A stretch of DNA of 64,000 bases from Rhodobacteraceae bacterium HIMB11 (GCA_000472185.1 AVDB01000004.1:248001-312000), one strand, 5' to 3'. Counted from the first letter of the stretch, positions 1-8,078 are shown. The notes: generated from the sequence alone by a model not told the origin. Numbers and translations: made by a program.

Positions 1-147
1 TTGCGTTTTTGCTGTTTCAAACTGATTACATAGATCTGAAATGGCCAAAAAAACTTTTGTTTCAACATCACTCAAATCCGATAATCCAAGATCATTCTCC
101 ATCTTTTGAAGAAGAAGTTTAAAACTGATGAGTGCTTCGTGCGCCAT
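1..147 (-). CDS. Probable winged-helix regulator, N-terminal fragment
   Basis: A reading frame on the minus strand starts with ATG at 147 and runs off the left edge after 49 codons. It begins MAHEALISFK and contains LGLSDLSDVETKVFLAI, which resembles the N-terminus of small winged-helix DNA-binding proteins of Rhodobacteraceae; this is a recollection of family flavour, not a proven match. The ribosome binding site is weak (GGA about nine bases upstream). A terminator-like hairpin at 201-231 and a strong promoter with an embedded palindrome at 292-322 lie upstream on the same strand, which would suit an autoregulated gene with an attenuated leader. The product cannot be decided without the rest of the gene. 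Confidence 0.45.
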   Translation of the reverse strand, partial: MAHEALISFKLLLQKMENDLGLSDLSDVETKVFLAISDLCNQFETAKTQ

Positions 148-200
148 GGTGAATTCCGATCATGTGAGTTCAGTCTTTCTACATGAAAAAAAATCAAATT

Positions 201-231
201 GAAATAAAAAAGACCCCGCGCGAACGCGGGG
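201..231 (-). terminator. Intrinsic terminator in leader, minus strand
   Basis: A perfect 7-bp stem (CCCCGCG at 214-220 with CGCGGGG at 225-231) closes a CGAA loop. On the minus strand it is followed directly by TCTTTTTTATTT. It lies between the promoter at 292-322 and the ATG at 147, so it either ends a short RNA or attenuates the downstream gene. Confidence 0.7.
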
Positions 232-287
232 CCGCTTTGAGGTGCTAAAATCACATTTTAGGGACATACCCCACTATAACTACTCAC
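204..287 (-). ncRNA. Candidate small RNA or attenuated leader
   Basis: A sigma-70-like promoter (292-322) and an intrinsic terminator (201-231) on the same strand bracket about 80 bases with no convincing open reading frame. The transcript could be a free small RNA or the leader of the truncated gene at 1-147. The call rests only on promoter and terminator geometry; no known RNA family was recognised. Confidence 0.3.
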
Positions 288-291
288 ACTC

Positions 292-322
292 TGTATAATG
301 TATCAAAATGATACTTTGTCAA
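292..322 (-). promoter_or_regulatory. Sigma-70-like promoter with palindromic operator
   Basis: On the minus strand TTGACA (322-317) is separated by 17 bases from ATTATA (299-294). The spacer contains a perfect inverted repeat GTATCA-AAA-TGATAC (300-314, plus-strand reading). A protein bound there would block polymerase, so this is a likely repressor operator, possibly for the product of the gene starting at 147. Confidence 0.55.
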
Positions 323-429
323 TATACAAAGTGAACTTTTGAACAAAATCGCACACAAGTGCCTATTTAATTGTTTTCGCGATCCGCTTTGCAGTGTGAT
401 GCGTATCCAAAATATGGAGGAAACAGGAT

Positions 430-642
430 ATGTCATATGATCCACAAAAAAAATCGGAATATCAGTTCCGACTTGTTGCGTCGGTCGTCATATTTGCGAT
501 GTTAATATATGTGACCAGCACACACGGCCTGCGCGGTCCCGCACTTTTTGAAATTGGCTTGTTTGGTGGCGCGTTTGCTACGTTGAGCTTTTGCCATTCC
601 ATCTGGGCGTTGTGGAAAATTCGAACGCAGGGACGCGATTAA
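430..642 (+). CDS. Small hypothetical membrane protein
   Basis: This 70-residue protein has a strong ribosome binding site (GGAGGAAA about eight bases before ATG), which supports it as a real gene. It has two hydrophobic segments, roughly residues 14-30 and 38-62, separated by a short polar turn (THGLRG), with a positively charged C-terminus (KIRTQGRD). It is probably a two-helix inner-membrane protein with the C-terminus in the cytoplasm. I do not recognise the family and no function is proposed. It stands alone between the divergent leader region and the uronate dehydrogenase gene. Confidence 0.65.
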   Translation: MSYDPQKKSEYQFRLVASVVIFAMLIYVTSTHGLRGPALFEIGLFGGAFATLSFCHSIWALWKIRTQGRD

Positions 643-734
643 ATCTCCGCTTCACCCTTGCGGTGGTTTAAAATTACATCCTTAATACGGATACGTGATG
701 GGCGCGATGCCCCCGATGCAAGGAGCGATTAATC

Positions 735-1535
735 ATGATGAAACGATTGTTGATCACAGGTGCGGCGGGTAGCTTGGGGGTAATGTGCCGCGAGCGTTTG
801 ACTCATTTGGCAGAAACAATTGTCGTTTCTGATCGGGATGGATTGGGAGAGGCCGCAGCACACGAGGAAATCATTTATTGTGATTTGGGCGACAAGGCAG
901 CCGTCGAGGCCATGGTTGAAGGATGCGATGGGATCGTGCATCTGGGCGGTCAACCCATTGAACATACTTGGGAAGTTGTCAAAAATGCCAATATCGACGG
1001 TATTTTTAATCTGTATGAGGCTGCGCGCAAATCCTCTGTCACGCCGCGCATTTTATTCGCCAGTTCCAATCACGCCATCGGATTTTATGAACAAACAGTG
1101 CGCCTAGATGCAAAATCTCCAACGAAACCAGATGGTTTATATGGCGTATCAAAAGTGTTTGGTGAGGCGATGGCGTCCATGTATTACGACAAATTTGGCA
1201 TCGAAACCGCTTGCGTGCGCATTGGGGCCTGTTTTCCAGAGCCCCAAACTCATCGGATGTTATCCATGTGGATGAGCTATGATGATTTCGTCCGCTTAAT
1301 CGAACGTGTGTTCATCGTACCACGTCTGGGATGCCCGATTGTTTATGGTACTTCTGCAAATTCTGGGGTGTGGTGGGACAACCACGAAGTCACCTATTTA
1401 GGATGGCAGCCACAGGATAATGCCGAAGTTTTTCGTGCCAAACTGGACGCAGAACTGCCCGCACCAACAGCGGATGAGCCGAATTCAAAATATCAGGGTG
1501 GAATGTTTGCCGCAGACGGTATTCACGAAGATTGA
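735..1535 (+). CDS. udh: Uronate dehydrogenase
   Basis: NAD-dependent oxidation of D-glucuronate or D-galacturonate to the aldaro-lactone is the known role of this short-chain dehydrogenase family. The protein (266 residues) has the Rossmann motif TGAAGSLG near residues 8-15, SSNHAIGFY near 110-118 and the catalytic YGVSK (Tyr136, Lys140). Long stretches recall the Agrobacterium enzyme (DGIVHLGG, LYEAAR, YDKFGIETACVRIG, SANSGVWWDN). Length agrees with the family. ATG at 735 follows AAGGAGCG. The neighbours are not sugar-acid genes, so the pathway partners must lie elsewhere. It ends only nine bases before the convergent MepK-like gene. Confidence 0.9.
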   Translation: MMKRLLITGAAGSLGVMCRERLTHLAETIVVSDRDGLGEAAAHEEIIYCDLGDKAAVEAMVEGCDGIVHLGGQPIEHTWEVVKNANIDGIFNLYEAARKSSVTPRILFASSNHAIGFYEQTVRLDAKSPTKPDGLYGVSKVFGEAMASMYYDKFGIETACVRIGACFPEPQTHRMLSMWMSYDDFVRLIERVFIVPRLGCPIVYGTSANSGVWWDNHEVTYLGWQPQDNAEVFRAKLDAELPAPTADEPNSKYQGGMFAADGIHED

Positions 1536-1544
1536 TTGGGATCT

Positions 1545-2114
1545 TTAACGGCCCCAAACACGCACTGGGCCGCAATCCATATGGACAAAATTTGAGCGGC
1601 TATAACGCCCAACGCCACCCGCATTGCATTTTGCCGCGGCCTTTGAGATTTGGCGCACTGACCGTGATCCCAACCGCAAATCGACAGCTTGGCCTTTAAC
1701 ATGAAGCGAATTTCTCGCAACTGACCGAGATTGACGGCGCAACATCGCGTTTGTTTTCGCGCTGCGGTATCCGCTTAGCATGGTAAAAGGCTCGTCCGTA
1801 TTCAGCATTGCATGACTAGCCGCCATGATGTCGATGGTACGACGATCAATGGTTTTTGTTTCGTTGCGACGCCAATCGCGCATGAAATAGCTGATTTCTT
1901 GAATCGCTTCGGGAATATAGTCTCCATCAATCCAATATATTGTGCTGATGCGTTCACCGGTGCGTCGTGACATCATTGACAATTTACGAATATCACCTGC
2001 GCCACGCAAAAACCCCGCCGCGTTCGAAAACGTAGGGGCGGCCACGACAGTCGCCGCTGCGAACGCGCTCAGCATCGCACGACGTGTGATCAAAGTCGTC
2101 ATATCCGTGACCAT
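1545..2114 (-). CDS. mepK: MepK/YcbK-like murein endopeptidase (DUF882)
   Basis: The family consists of exported metal-dependent peptidases (M15A fold); E. coli MepK cleaves D,D- and L,D-crosslinks in peptidoglycan. This 189-residue protein starts with a signal peptide containing a twin-arginine-like TRRAMLSAF motif and an A-rich core ending near SNAA. Conserved metal-site motifs are visible: GYRSAKTN, SLHVKGQAVDL and FVHMDCG close to the C-terminus. ATG at 2102 (MTTLITRR) is an alternative start. It is divergent from an L,D-transpeptidase gene, as the homologues ycbK and ycbB are also neighbours in E. coli, so the pair probably makes and trims 3-3 crosslinks. Confidence 0.8.
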   Translation of the reverse strand: MVTDMTTLITRRAMLSAFAAATVVAAPTFSNAAGFLRGAGDIRKLSMMSRRTGERISTIYWIDGDYIPEAIQEISYFMRDWRRNETKTIDRRTIDIMAASHAMLNTDEPFTMLSGYRSAKTNAMLRRQSRSVARNSLHVKGQAVDLRLGSRSVRQISKAAAKCNAGGVGRYSRSNFVHMDCGPVRVWGR

Positions 2115-2278
2115 TCAGTCTCGTTTCCCGTGCGCCCAGCAGCTTGGGCATATATTTCGATGTAATCCCAGTTGAAGGATGTATGCCATAAAACGATTCG
2201 CAAACCAAGAAGGAATTTAGGATAGATACAATGTTAGGGGGAATTGAGCGGGATTTTGCCCGTAATAGGTGCTGGATT

Positions 2279-2296
2279 ATCACGCAATTGTGTGAT
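2279..2296. promoter_or_regulatory. Near-perfect 18-bp palindrome, possible operator
   Basis: ATCACGCAATTGTGTGAT pairs at 8 of 9 positions around a CAATTG centre. It lies in the roughly 290-bp divergent gap between the MepK-like and L,D-transpeptidase genes, which otherwise shows nothing I can name. It could bind a dimeric regulator of either gene. Chance occurrence is not excluded. Confidence 0.3.
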
Positions 2297-2405
2297 CATT
2301 TCGCGCAAATTTTGGTGATGTATTCCCGAAGATGTTGTAATGTTGCTTTTGTTTTTGAGCTTCTTCACGCATAACGTGGAAAAGAATTTTGGGCGGGATT
2401 ATATC

Positions 2406-4022
2406 ATGTTGTTTTTAACGCTAAATTTGTGGCGCAAGCATTTTGTTGCGTTACTTCTCTTTTTTACGGTCATCTTTCCTACGGGGGCCTATGCGTCACA
2501 AGAAAATGATATTGCCTTTAAACTTGCCCTATCCAAAGAGCTGGCTGACGTTGGTGCTGCCGTGGAATTCTATCAGGAACGTGGGTTTGAACCCATTTGG
2601 GTGGATCGTTCGCGTGATGCGCGACAGCGACTTGGTGCCTTATTTTCTGCGTTTGAGGACTCTGTTGCGCATGGTTTGCCTCAAGGATTGTTTGACGCGC
2701 GCGCCACCCGAAATGATATCCGTTCCATCCTAACCTCCGCCGATCTCGGTGTGGTCGAAGGAAAAATTACTCGCGCTTATTTACAATATGCACAGATGAT
2801 CCAGTTTGGTGTTGTCCGTCCTGGCGCAGTTGATGAAGAAATCAAACGCAAACGCGCCAAAATTGATCAACGGTCCTACCTGACAAATCTTGTGACCTCA
2901 GACGCGCAAGCGTTTTTTCAACGAATCTATCCGCAAAACCGTGAGTATTCGCGTCTGTTGCAAGAGAAAGAGCGTTTGTTAGGGATCATCGCCCGTGGCG
3001 GCTGGGGTGCGCCTGTGACTGGCGGCAAACTGCAACCCGGGGATCGCGGGCAACATGTTGTGTCATTGCGAAATCGTTTGATTGCGATGGGATACCTAAA
3101 GCGAACTCTAACAAATCGATTTGATGCCGACATTCAACGTGCGGTTCAAGCATTTCAATTGGATCACGGTATGGCGGGCGATGGCATCGTTGGCGATGGT
3201 ACGCGCGCAGAGCTGAATAAATCGCCAGAGGATCGTTTGGCCGCGATCTTGGTGGCAATGGAACGCGAACGCTGGACCAATTTTGAGCGCGGCGATCGTC
3301 ATGTTTTGGTAAACTTGGCCGATTTTTCTGCGAAAATAATGAACAACGGACGCGTTGAATTTCAAACGCGCTCGGTCGTTGGAACCAATAAGGACGATCA
3401 GCGCTCGCCCGAGTTTTCGGATGAAATGGAGCACATGGTCATTAATCCCACATGGAATGTGCCGCGTTCAATCGCCGTAAAGGAATATTTGCCCGCCTTC
3501 CAAAAAGATCCAAACGCACATGGATACCTGAACATGTTGGACGCATCGGGTCAGATCGTGTCACGTGATCAGGTAGATTTTGCGACCTTTGACGAAGATA
3601 CGTTCCCCTTTGATTTGAAACAGCCCCCGTCAACGCGCAATGCCTTGGGCTTGGTGAAATTTATGTTCCCCAATCGCCACAATATTTACCTGCATGACAC
3701 CCCGTCCAAAAGCCTGTTCGCCCGAGAAGTGCGTGCCTTCAGTCATGGGTGTATCCGTCTGCAGGATCCGTTTGATTTTGGCTATGCCTTGTTGTCTGTC
3801 CAAAGCAGTGATCCAAAGGGCGAATTTCATCGTGCGCTAAATTCTGGTGTGGAAACGGTCATCCCGCTGGATAAACATGTCCCTGTTCATTTGATTTATC
3901 GCACGGCTGTGACGAAACCCACGGGCGGCATGACATATCGCCGTGATATCTATGGTCGCGACGCCAAGATTTTGGCGGCCCTCGTTGGGAAAGGGGTGGT
4001 AATTACGCCGCTTGCACGCTAA
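2406..4022 (+). CDS. ldtD: L,D-transpeptidase, YcbB/LdtD type
   Basis: The enzyme forms 3-3 (mDAP-mDAP) crosslinks in periplasmic peptidoglycan. With ATG at 2406 the protein has 538 residues: a signal segment rich in L/F/V ending near YASQ, an N-terminal scaffold region, a PG_binding_1 domain around residues 210-270 (PGDRGQHVVSLRNRL, GDGIVGDGTRAELN) and a C-terminal YkuD domain with INPTWNVPRSI and the catalytic SHGCIRL (Cys near residue 449). An upstream ATG at 2340 is in frame and would add 22 residues, but it has no good ribosome binding site and would place a charged stretch before the signal peptide. It is divergent from the MepK-like gene and is followed 24 bases later by lpxD. Confidence 0.88.
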   Translation: MLFLTLNLWRKHFVALLLFFTVIFPTGAYASQENDIAFKLALSKELADVGAAVEFYQERGFEPIWVDRSRDARQRLGALFSAFEDSVAHGLPQGLFDARATRNDIRSILTSADLGVVEGKITRAYLQYAQMIQFGVVRPGAVDEEIKRKRAKIDQRSYLTNLVTSDAQAFFQRIYPQNREYSRLLQEKERLLGIIARGGWGAPVTGGKLQPGDRGQHVVSLRNRLIAMGYLKRTLTNRFDADIQRAVQAFQLDHGMAGDGIVGDGTRAELNKSPEDRLAAILVAMERERWTNFERGDRHVLVNLADFSAKIMNNGRVEFQTRSVVGTNKDDQRSPEFSDEMEHMVINPTWNVPRSIAVKEYLPAFQKDPNAHGYLNMLDASGQIVSRDQVDFATFDEDTFPFDLKQPPSTRNALGLVKFMFPNRHNIYLHDTPSKSLFAREVRAFSHGCIRLQDPFDFGYALLSVQSSDPKGEFHRALNSGVETVIPLDKHVPVHLIYRTAVTKPTGGMTYRRDIYGRDAKILAALVGKGVVITPLAR

Positions 4023-4046
4023 TCCCAAAAGAAAAGGTATCCTGCC

Positions 4047-5141
4047 ATGGCCTATAAACTCTCTGATATTGCGCGTGCGATTGATGCGGAATTATTAGGT
4101 GATGGGGAGTTGGAAATTTCCAGCGTTGCGTCCCCCGAACATGCCAGTGTGCATGATATTGCCCTTGCCATGGACCCAAAATACGCAGCCGACCTGCCCA
4201 AGGGAAAAGCACGCTGTGCCATGTTGTGGCCTGGTGCGGATTGGCAGGGCATGGGATTGCAGGCGGCCTTGGTTGCACAGCGCCCGCGCTATGCGCTGTC
4301 GGCACTGTCTGCGGCGGTGGATCGTGGTCAGGGGTATGCCACAAGCATTCATGAAACGGCCGTTATTGATCCAACTGCACAGATTGGGGCCAATGCCACA
4401 ATCGGCCCGCTAAGTGTGATTGGCGCAAATGTGATCATCGGTAATGATGCTGTTATTGGTCCGCAATGTACGATTGGCACGGGAAGTGTGATTGGACACA
4501 AGGTTTACTTGCGCGAAGGTGTCCGGATTGGTGCAGATGTGATTATCGGGGATAATTTCATTGCACAACCAGGCGCGACCGTGGGGGCAGATGGATTTTC
4601 CTTTGTCACAAAAGAGGTGTCCGCCGTTGAGGTCGCACGCGACAGTCTGGGATCCGCAGATATCGAAAGTAGGGGTCAAGAATGGGCGCGCATCCATTCA
4701 TTGGCAGGTGTTATTATTGGCGATGATGTGGAATTGGGTGCACAGTGTTGTGTGGATCGTGGCACGGTCAAACCCACAAAAATCGGCAATGGCGTCAAAA
4801 CTGATAACCTGTCACAAATCGGTCATAACGTTGTGATAGGCGACAACTGCCTGATCTGTGCCCAAGTTGGGATCGCGGGATCATCGGTTATCGGAAAGAA
4901 CGTGGTCCTTGGGGGGCAAACAGGTGTTAGTGATAATATCTTTATCGGGGATAATGTGATTACAGGGGGCGCAACAAAGGTGCTGAGCAATGTTCCCGCA
5001 GGGCGCGTGATGCTGGGTTATCCTGCGATGAAAATGGAAACGCATATTGAAACCTATAAGGCGCTGCGCAGATTGCCGCGATTGATCCGTGACGTCGCAT
5101 CCCTTCAAAAAGGTATTTTAAAGTCACCCAAGAATGACTAA
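4047..5141 (+). CDS. lpxD: UDP-3-O-acylglucosamine N-acyltransferase
   Basis: LpxD transfers the second 3-hydroxyacyl chain from ACP to UDP-3-O-acyl-glucosamine in lipid A synthesis. The 364-residue protein has the N-terminal uridine-binding domain (residues about 1-100) and then a long left-handed beta-helix of hexapeptide repeats (IGANAT, IGPLSV, IGANVI, IGNDAV). The catalytic histidine lies in QIGHNVVIGDN (His260). The C-terminal helix follows MLGYPAMKMETH. It leads a three-gene set with an acyl carrier protein and a ketosynthase. In many Proteobacteria lpxD sits between skp and fabZ; here that position (38.3 kb) is empty, so this is probably the only lpxD. Confidence 0.95.
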   Translation: MAYKLSDIARAIDAELLGDGELEISSVASPEHASVHDIALAMDPKYAADLPKGKARCAMLWPGADWQGMGLQAALVAQRPRYALSALSAAVDRGQGYATSIHETAVIDPTAQIGANATIGPLSVIGANVIIGNDAVIGPQCTIGTGSVIGHKVYLREGVRIGADVIIGDNFIAQPGATVGADGFSFVTKEVSAVEVARDSLGSADIESRGQEWARIHSLAGVIIGDDVELGAQCCVDRGTVKPTKIGNGVKTDNLSQIGHNVVIGDNCLICAQVGIAGSSVIGKNVVLGGQTGVSDNIFIGDNVITGGATKVLSNVPAGRVMLGYPAMKMETHIETYKALRRLPRLIRDVASLQKGILKSPKND

Positions 5142-5176
5142 ATGCAAGGCCGAATACGCCAAAGAGGATTGTCGAA

Positions 5177-5434
5177 ATGGACGTCAAAGACAAAGTGATT
5201 GAAATCATCGCCGAACAAGCGGTTTTGGATGTGTCCGATGTCACCATGGACAGCACGCTTGAATCGCTTGGAATTGACAGTTTGGGTTTGGTTGAAAGCA
5301 TTTTCGCAATAGAAGAGGCTTTTGACATTCAGGTGCCCTTTAACGCCAACGATCCAAGCGAAAGCGATTTTGATATTTCATCTGTGGCAACGATTATCGC
5401 AGGTGTCGAAAATTTGGTGGCTGAACAGTCGTGA
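5177..5434 (+). CDS. Acyl carrier protein
   Basis: This 85-residue acidic protein carries the 4-phosphopantetheine attachment motif LGIDSLGLVE with Ser35, and the four-helix ACP pattern. It ends in a 4-bp overlap (GTGA) with the following ketosynthase, so the two are translationally coupled. It differs clearly from the usual housekeeping AcpP signature (DSLDTVE). Placement directly after lpxD suggests an ACP used for lipid A or another specialised acyl chain, comparable in idea to AcpXL of rhizobia, although its length and sequence are not diagnostic of AcpXL. The role is inference. Confidence 0.88.
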   Translation: MDVKDKVIEIIAEQAVLDVSDVTMDSTLESLGIDSLGLVESIFAIEEAFDIQVPFNANDPSESDFDISSVATIIAGVENLVAEQS

Positions 5435-6642
5435 AACGTGTTGTGATCACTGGGGCAGGGACGATCAACGCACTTGGTCATAATGTCCCACAAACGCTTG
5501 AGGCGATGCGCGAGGGCCGCTGTGGAATTGGCTCGCTTGATTTTCGCGACGTAGATCGTTTGGCCATCAAGATCGGTGGTCAGGTGCGCGACTTTAAAGC
5601 GGATTCTGAATTCAACCGCCAACAAATGTCCCTTTATGATCGCTTTACCCAGTTCACGCTGCTGGCCGCAAAAGAGGCAATTGGCCAATCTGGTCTGACC
5701 TTTACAGGCGACTTGGCCGCGACATCGGGCGTTGTTTTGGGAACCGCTGGCGGTGGTGTCAGCACGTGGGATGACAATTATCGCGCCGTCTATGAAGAGG
5801 GTAAAAACCGCGTACACCCCTTTGTTGTTCCAAAATTGATGAACAACGCCGCCGCAAGCCATGTGTCTATGGAATTTAACCTAAAAGGACCCAGTTTCAC
5901 GGTCTCCACCGCTTGCGCATCCTCAAACCATGCTATGGCGCAGGCCTTTGCCATGGTGCGTTCGGGCATGTCCACGGCCATGATCACGGGTGGATCGGAA
6001 AGCATGCTGTGTTTTGGCGGGGTAAAGGCCTGGGAAGGCCTGCGGGTGATGTCCAAGGATGCCTGCCGCCCCTTCAGCGCCAACCGCAACGGAATGGTTC
6101 AGGGAGAAGGGGCTGCAATTTTCGTGTTTGAAGAATATGAACACGCGCGTGCCCGCGGCGCCGACATAATGGCCGAGGTTAGCGGATTTGCCATGACATC
6201 GGATGCCGCCGACATCGTGATGCCCTCAAAACATGGGGCAGGGCGTGCGATTGCAGGCGCTCTGAAAGATGCGCGCATCAATCCAGAAGAGGTGGGATAC
6301 ATCAACGCCCACGGCACAGGGACGGCCGCAAATGACAAAACCGAATGCGCCGCTGTTGCGGATGTATTTGGCCGTTACGCGGATGATTTGATGATCAGTT
6401 CAACGAAATCCATGCATGGGCATTTGATTGGCGGCACGGGTGCCGTGGAATTGTTGGCCGTGATTATGGCCCTGCGCGACGGGGTCATTGCCCCCACAAT
6501 CGGGTATGAAGAACCCGATCCAGAATGCGCCTTGGATGTGGTGCCCAACACAGCGCGTGAGGCACAGGTTGACGTGGCACTTAGCAATGCGTTTGCCTTT
6601 GGGGGATTAAACGCGGTTATGGCGCTACGGGCACATCGATAA
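5431..6642 (+). CDS. fabF: Beta-ketoacyl-ACP synthase II family
   Basis: The protein is a 403-residue thiolase-fold condensing enzyme. The Cys-His-His catalytic set is visible: Cys162 in VSTACASSNHAM, His294 in INAHGTGTAANDKTE and His331 in STKSMHGHLIGGTGAVE. The start is GTG at 5431, overlapping the ACP stop codon, so it is coupled to that ACP. It would elongate acyl-ACP chains. Because a housekeeping FabF is normally beside fabD-fabG-acpP, this copy is likely a second, specialised ketosynthase working with the adjacent ACP and LpxD. That specialisation is inferred from position only. Confidence 0.88.
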   Translation: MKRVVITGAGTINALGHNVPQTLEAMREGRCGIGSLDFRDVDRLAIKIGGQVRDFKADSEFNRQQMSLYDRFTQFTLLAAKEAIGQSGLTFTGDLAATSGVVLGTAGGGVSTWDDNYRAVYEEGKNRVHPFVVPKLMNNAAASHVSMEFNLKGPSFTVSTACASSNHAMAQAFAMVRSGMSTAMITGGSESMLCFGGVKAWEGLRVMSKDACRPFSANRNGMVQGEGAAIFVFEEYEHARARGADIMAEVSGFAMTSDAADIVMPSKHGAGRAIAGALKDARINPEEVGYINAHGTGTAANDKTECAAVADVFGRYADDLMISSTKSMHGHLIGGTGAVELLAVIMALRDGVIAPTIGYEEPDPECALDVVPNTAREAQVDVALSNAFAFGGLNAVMALRAHR

Positions 6643-6704
6643 TTTCTTTTGACAAACCGTCTGCATCGGTGTCACGTGGGGCCAGTTTGAAATCAGGCCC
6701 ATCC

Positions 6705-7943
6705 ATGTCATTCATCAATTTCATCCGTGCAAATGCGTCTTGGCTTGGGGCGGGGTTTTTATTGGCCTTACTCTCCAGTTTTGGTCAGACGTTTTTCATC
6801 TCAATCTTCTCTGGTGCGCTGCGCAATGAATTTGATTTAACCCATGCCGAATGGGGGGCAACATATGCTTTGGGCACCTTTAGTTCAGCTGTCGTCATGG
6901 TCTGGGCAGGGGGATTAAGCGATCATTTTCGCACGCGGTATTTGGGTGTTTTTGTGCTATTGGGGCTCGCGCTCAGCGCCTCCTTCATGATGTTAAATAC
7001 CTCGGCGACGCTGTTGATATTGGTGATCTTTTGTTTGCGTTTTTTTGGTCAGGGGATGGCAACACATCTGTCTGCGGTTGCCATGTCCCGTTGGTTTTTG
7101 GCGCAGCGTGGACGCGCGCTGTCCATTGCGAATATGGGATATGCCTTGGGTGAGGCGAGCTTGCCCGTGGCATTTGTTGTTCTACTGGCGTTTATCGAAT
7201 GGCGACTTCTTTGGGGTGTTGCGGCCCTGATCGCCATTTTGGCGGCACCCGTTTTATTTACATTGCTGAAAACGGAACGTACCCCGCAATCCATGGCTGA
7301 AATCGATACGTCAAAGGGGATGGGGCAGCGCCATTGGACCCGTGTGCAGGCGTTGAAACATCCTCTGTTCTGGTTCATGGTGCCGGCGCTGTTGGGGCCA
7401 CCTGCCTTTGGCACGGCCTTCTTTTTCCAACAGGTCCCGTTAGCCGAGGCAAAGGGATGGACACATTTGGAATTGGTGGCAACATTTCCATTTTACACGG
7501 TGTTTGCGATTGTAATGACATTGAGCGCGGGTTGGATGCAGGACCGATTTGGTACACCAAAATTGATCCCCCTCTATCAAATTCCTGCAATCGCGGCATT
7601 TGCCATTTTCGGATTGTCTGTTGATCCATGGCATGTGATTTTGGGTTTGTTTTTCATGGGGATGACATCGGGCGCCGTGGCCACATGGCAAAACGGGTTT
7701 TGGGCCGAATTTTATGGGACGCAACATTTGGGTGCGCTCAAGGCGATGGCGGCGGCCATCATGGTGCTGGGATCCGCGATTGGGCCTGGATTAACTGGTT
7801 TGTTTTTGGATTTCGGTATTGGATTGTCTACCCAATACCTGTGTGTTGCGGCCTATTTTGGGGTTTCAACCAGCATTATGATGATTGGTGTGCGCAGGTT
7901 TCGGGACGAGGTGCCTGGCCCACCACAAGGTGTATACAATTAG
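6705..7943 (+). CDS. MFS transporter
   Basis: This major facilitator superfamily permease has 412 residues from ATG 6705 and about twelve hydrophobic segments in two halves. The loop after the second helix has the MFS motif GGLSDHFRTRYLG, and the equivalent loop in the second half is GWMQDRFGTPKLI. A GTG at 6669 gives a 12-residue longer form with a charged start; ATG 6705 (MSFINFIRANASW) looks more natural. The substrate cannot be read from sequence; oxalate/formate or monocarboxylate-type MFS proteins have a similar look. It is downstream of fabF by about 60 bases and convergent with glucokinase across a repeat element. Confidence 0.8.
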   Translation: MSFINFIRANASWLGAGFLLALLSSFGQTFFISIFSGALRNEFDLTHAEWGATYALGTFSSAVVMVWAGGLSDHFRTRYLGVFVLLGLALSASFMMLNTSATLLILVIFCLRFFGQGMATHLSAVAMSRWFLAQRGRALSIANMGYALGEASLPVAFVVLLAFIEWRLLWGVAALIAILAAPVLFTLLKTERTPQSMAEIDTSKGMGQRHWTRVQALKHPLFWFMVPALLGPPAFGTAFFFQQVPLAEAKGWTHLELVATFPFYTVFAIVMTLSAGWMQDRFGTPKLIPLYQIPAIAAFAIFGLSVDPWHVILGLFFMGMTSGAVATWQNGFWAEFYGTQHLGALKAMAAAIMVLGSAIGPGLTGLFLDFGIGLSTQYLCVAAYFGVSTSIMMIGVRRFRDEVPGPPQGVYN

Positions 7944-7958
7944 TGTAGTTTTCTTATT

Positions 7959-8078
7959 CCCCTCCGGTCATGCGCGGTCGAGGCGTAGCGCAGACTTATC
8001 GCGCGTGATCCAGCCCCCGCCCGTCCTGAAGGGCGGGGGCTTCATTTCATTCAGCCCTGTTAACCGCCCACGTACGTG
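7959..8078. repeat. Two-hairpin intergenic repeat, copy 1
   Basis: This stretch is similar over about 115 bases to 12919-13037. The first hairpin pairs TCATGCGCG (7968-7976) with CGCGCGTGA (8000-8008), continued by GTC/GAC after a four-base bulge TTAT. The second is a perfect 11-bp GC-rich stem, AGCCCCCGCCC (8012-8022) with GGGCGGGGGCT (8031-8041). A third conserved block, CAGCCCTGTTAACCGCCCACG, follows. It lies between the convergent MFS and glucokinase genes and could act as a terminator. No open reading frame, transposase or target duplication was seen. Confidence 0.75.

Noticed and set aside
232-268. Leader peptide beginning at ATG 268 on the minus strand in the regulator leader
   Set aside because: A 36-codon frame exists, but it has no convincing ribosome binding site and no run of regulatory codons.
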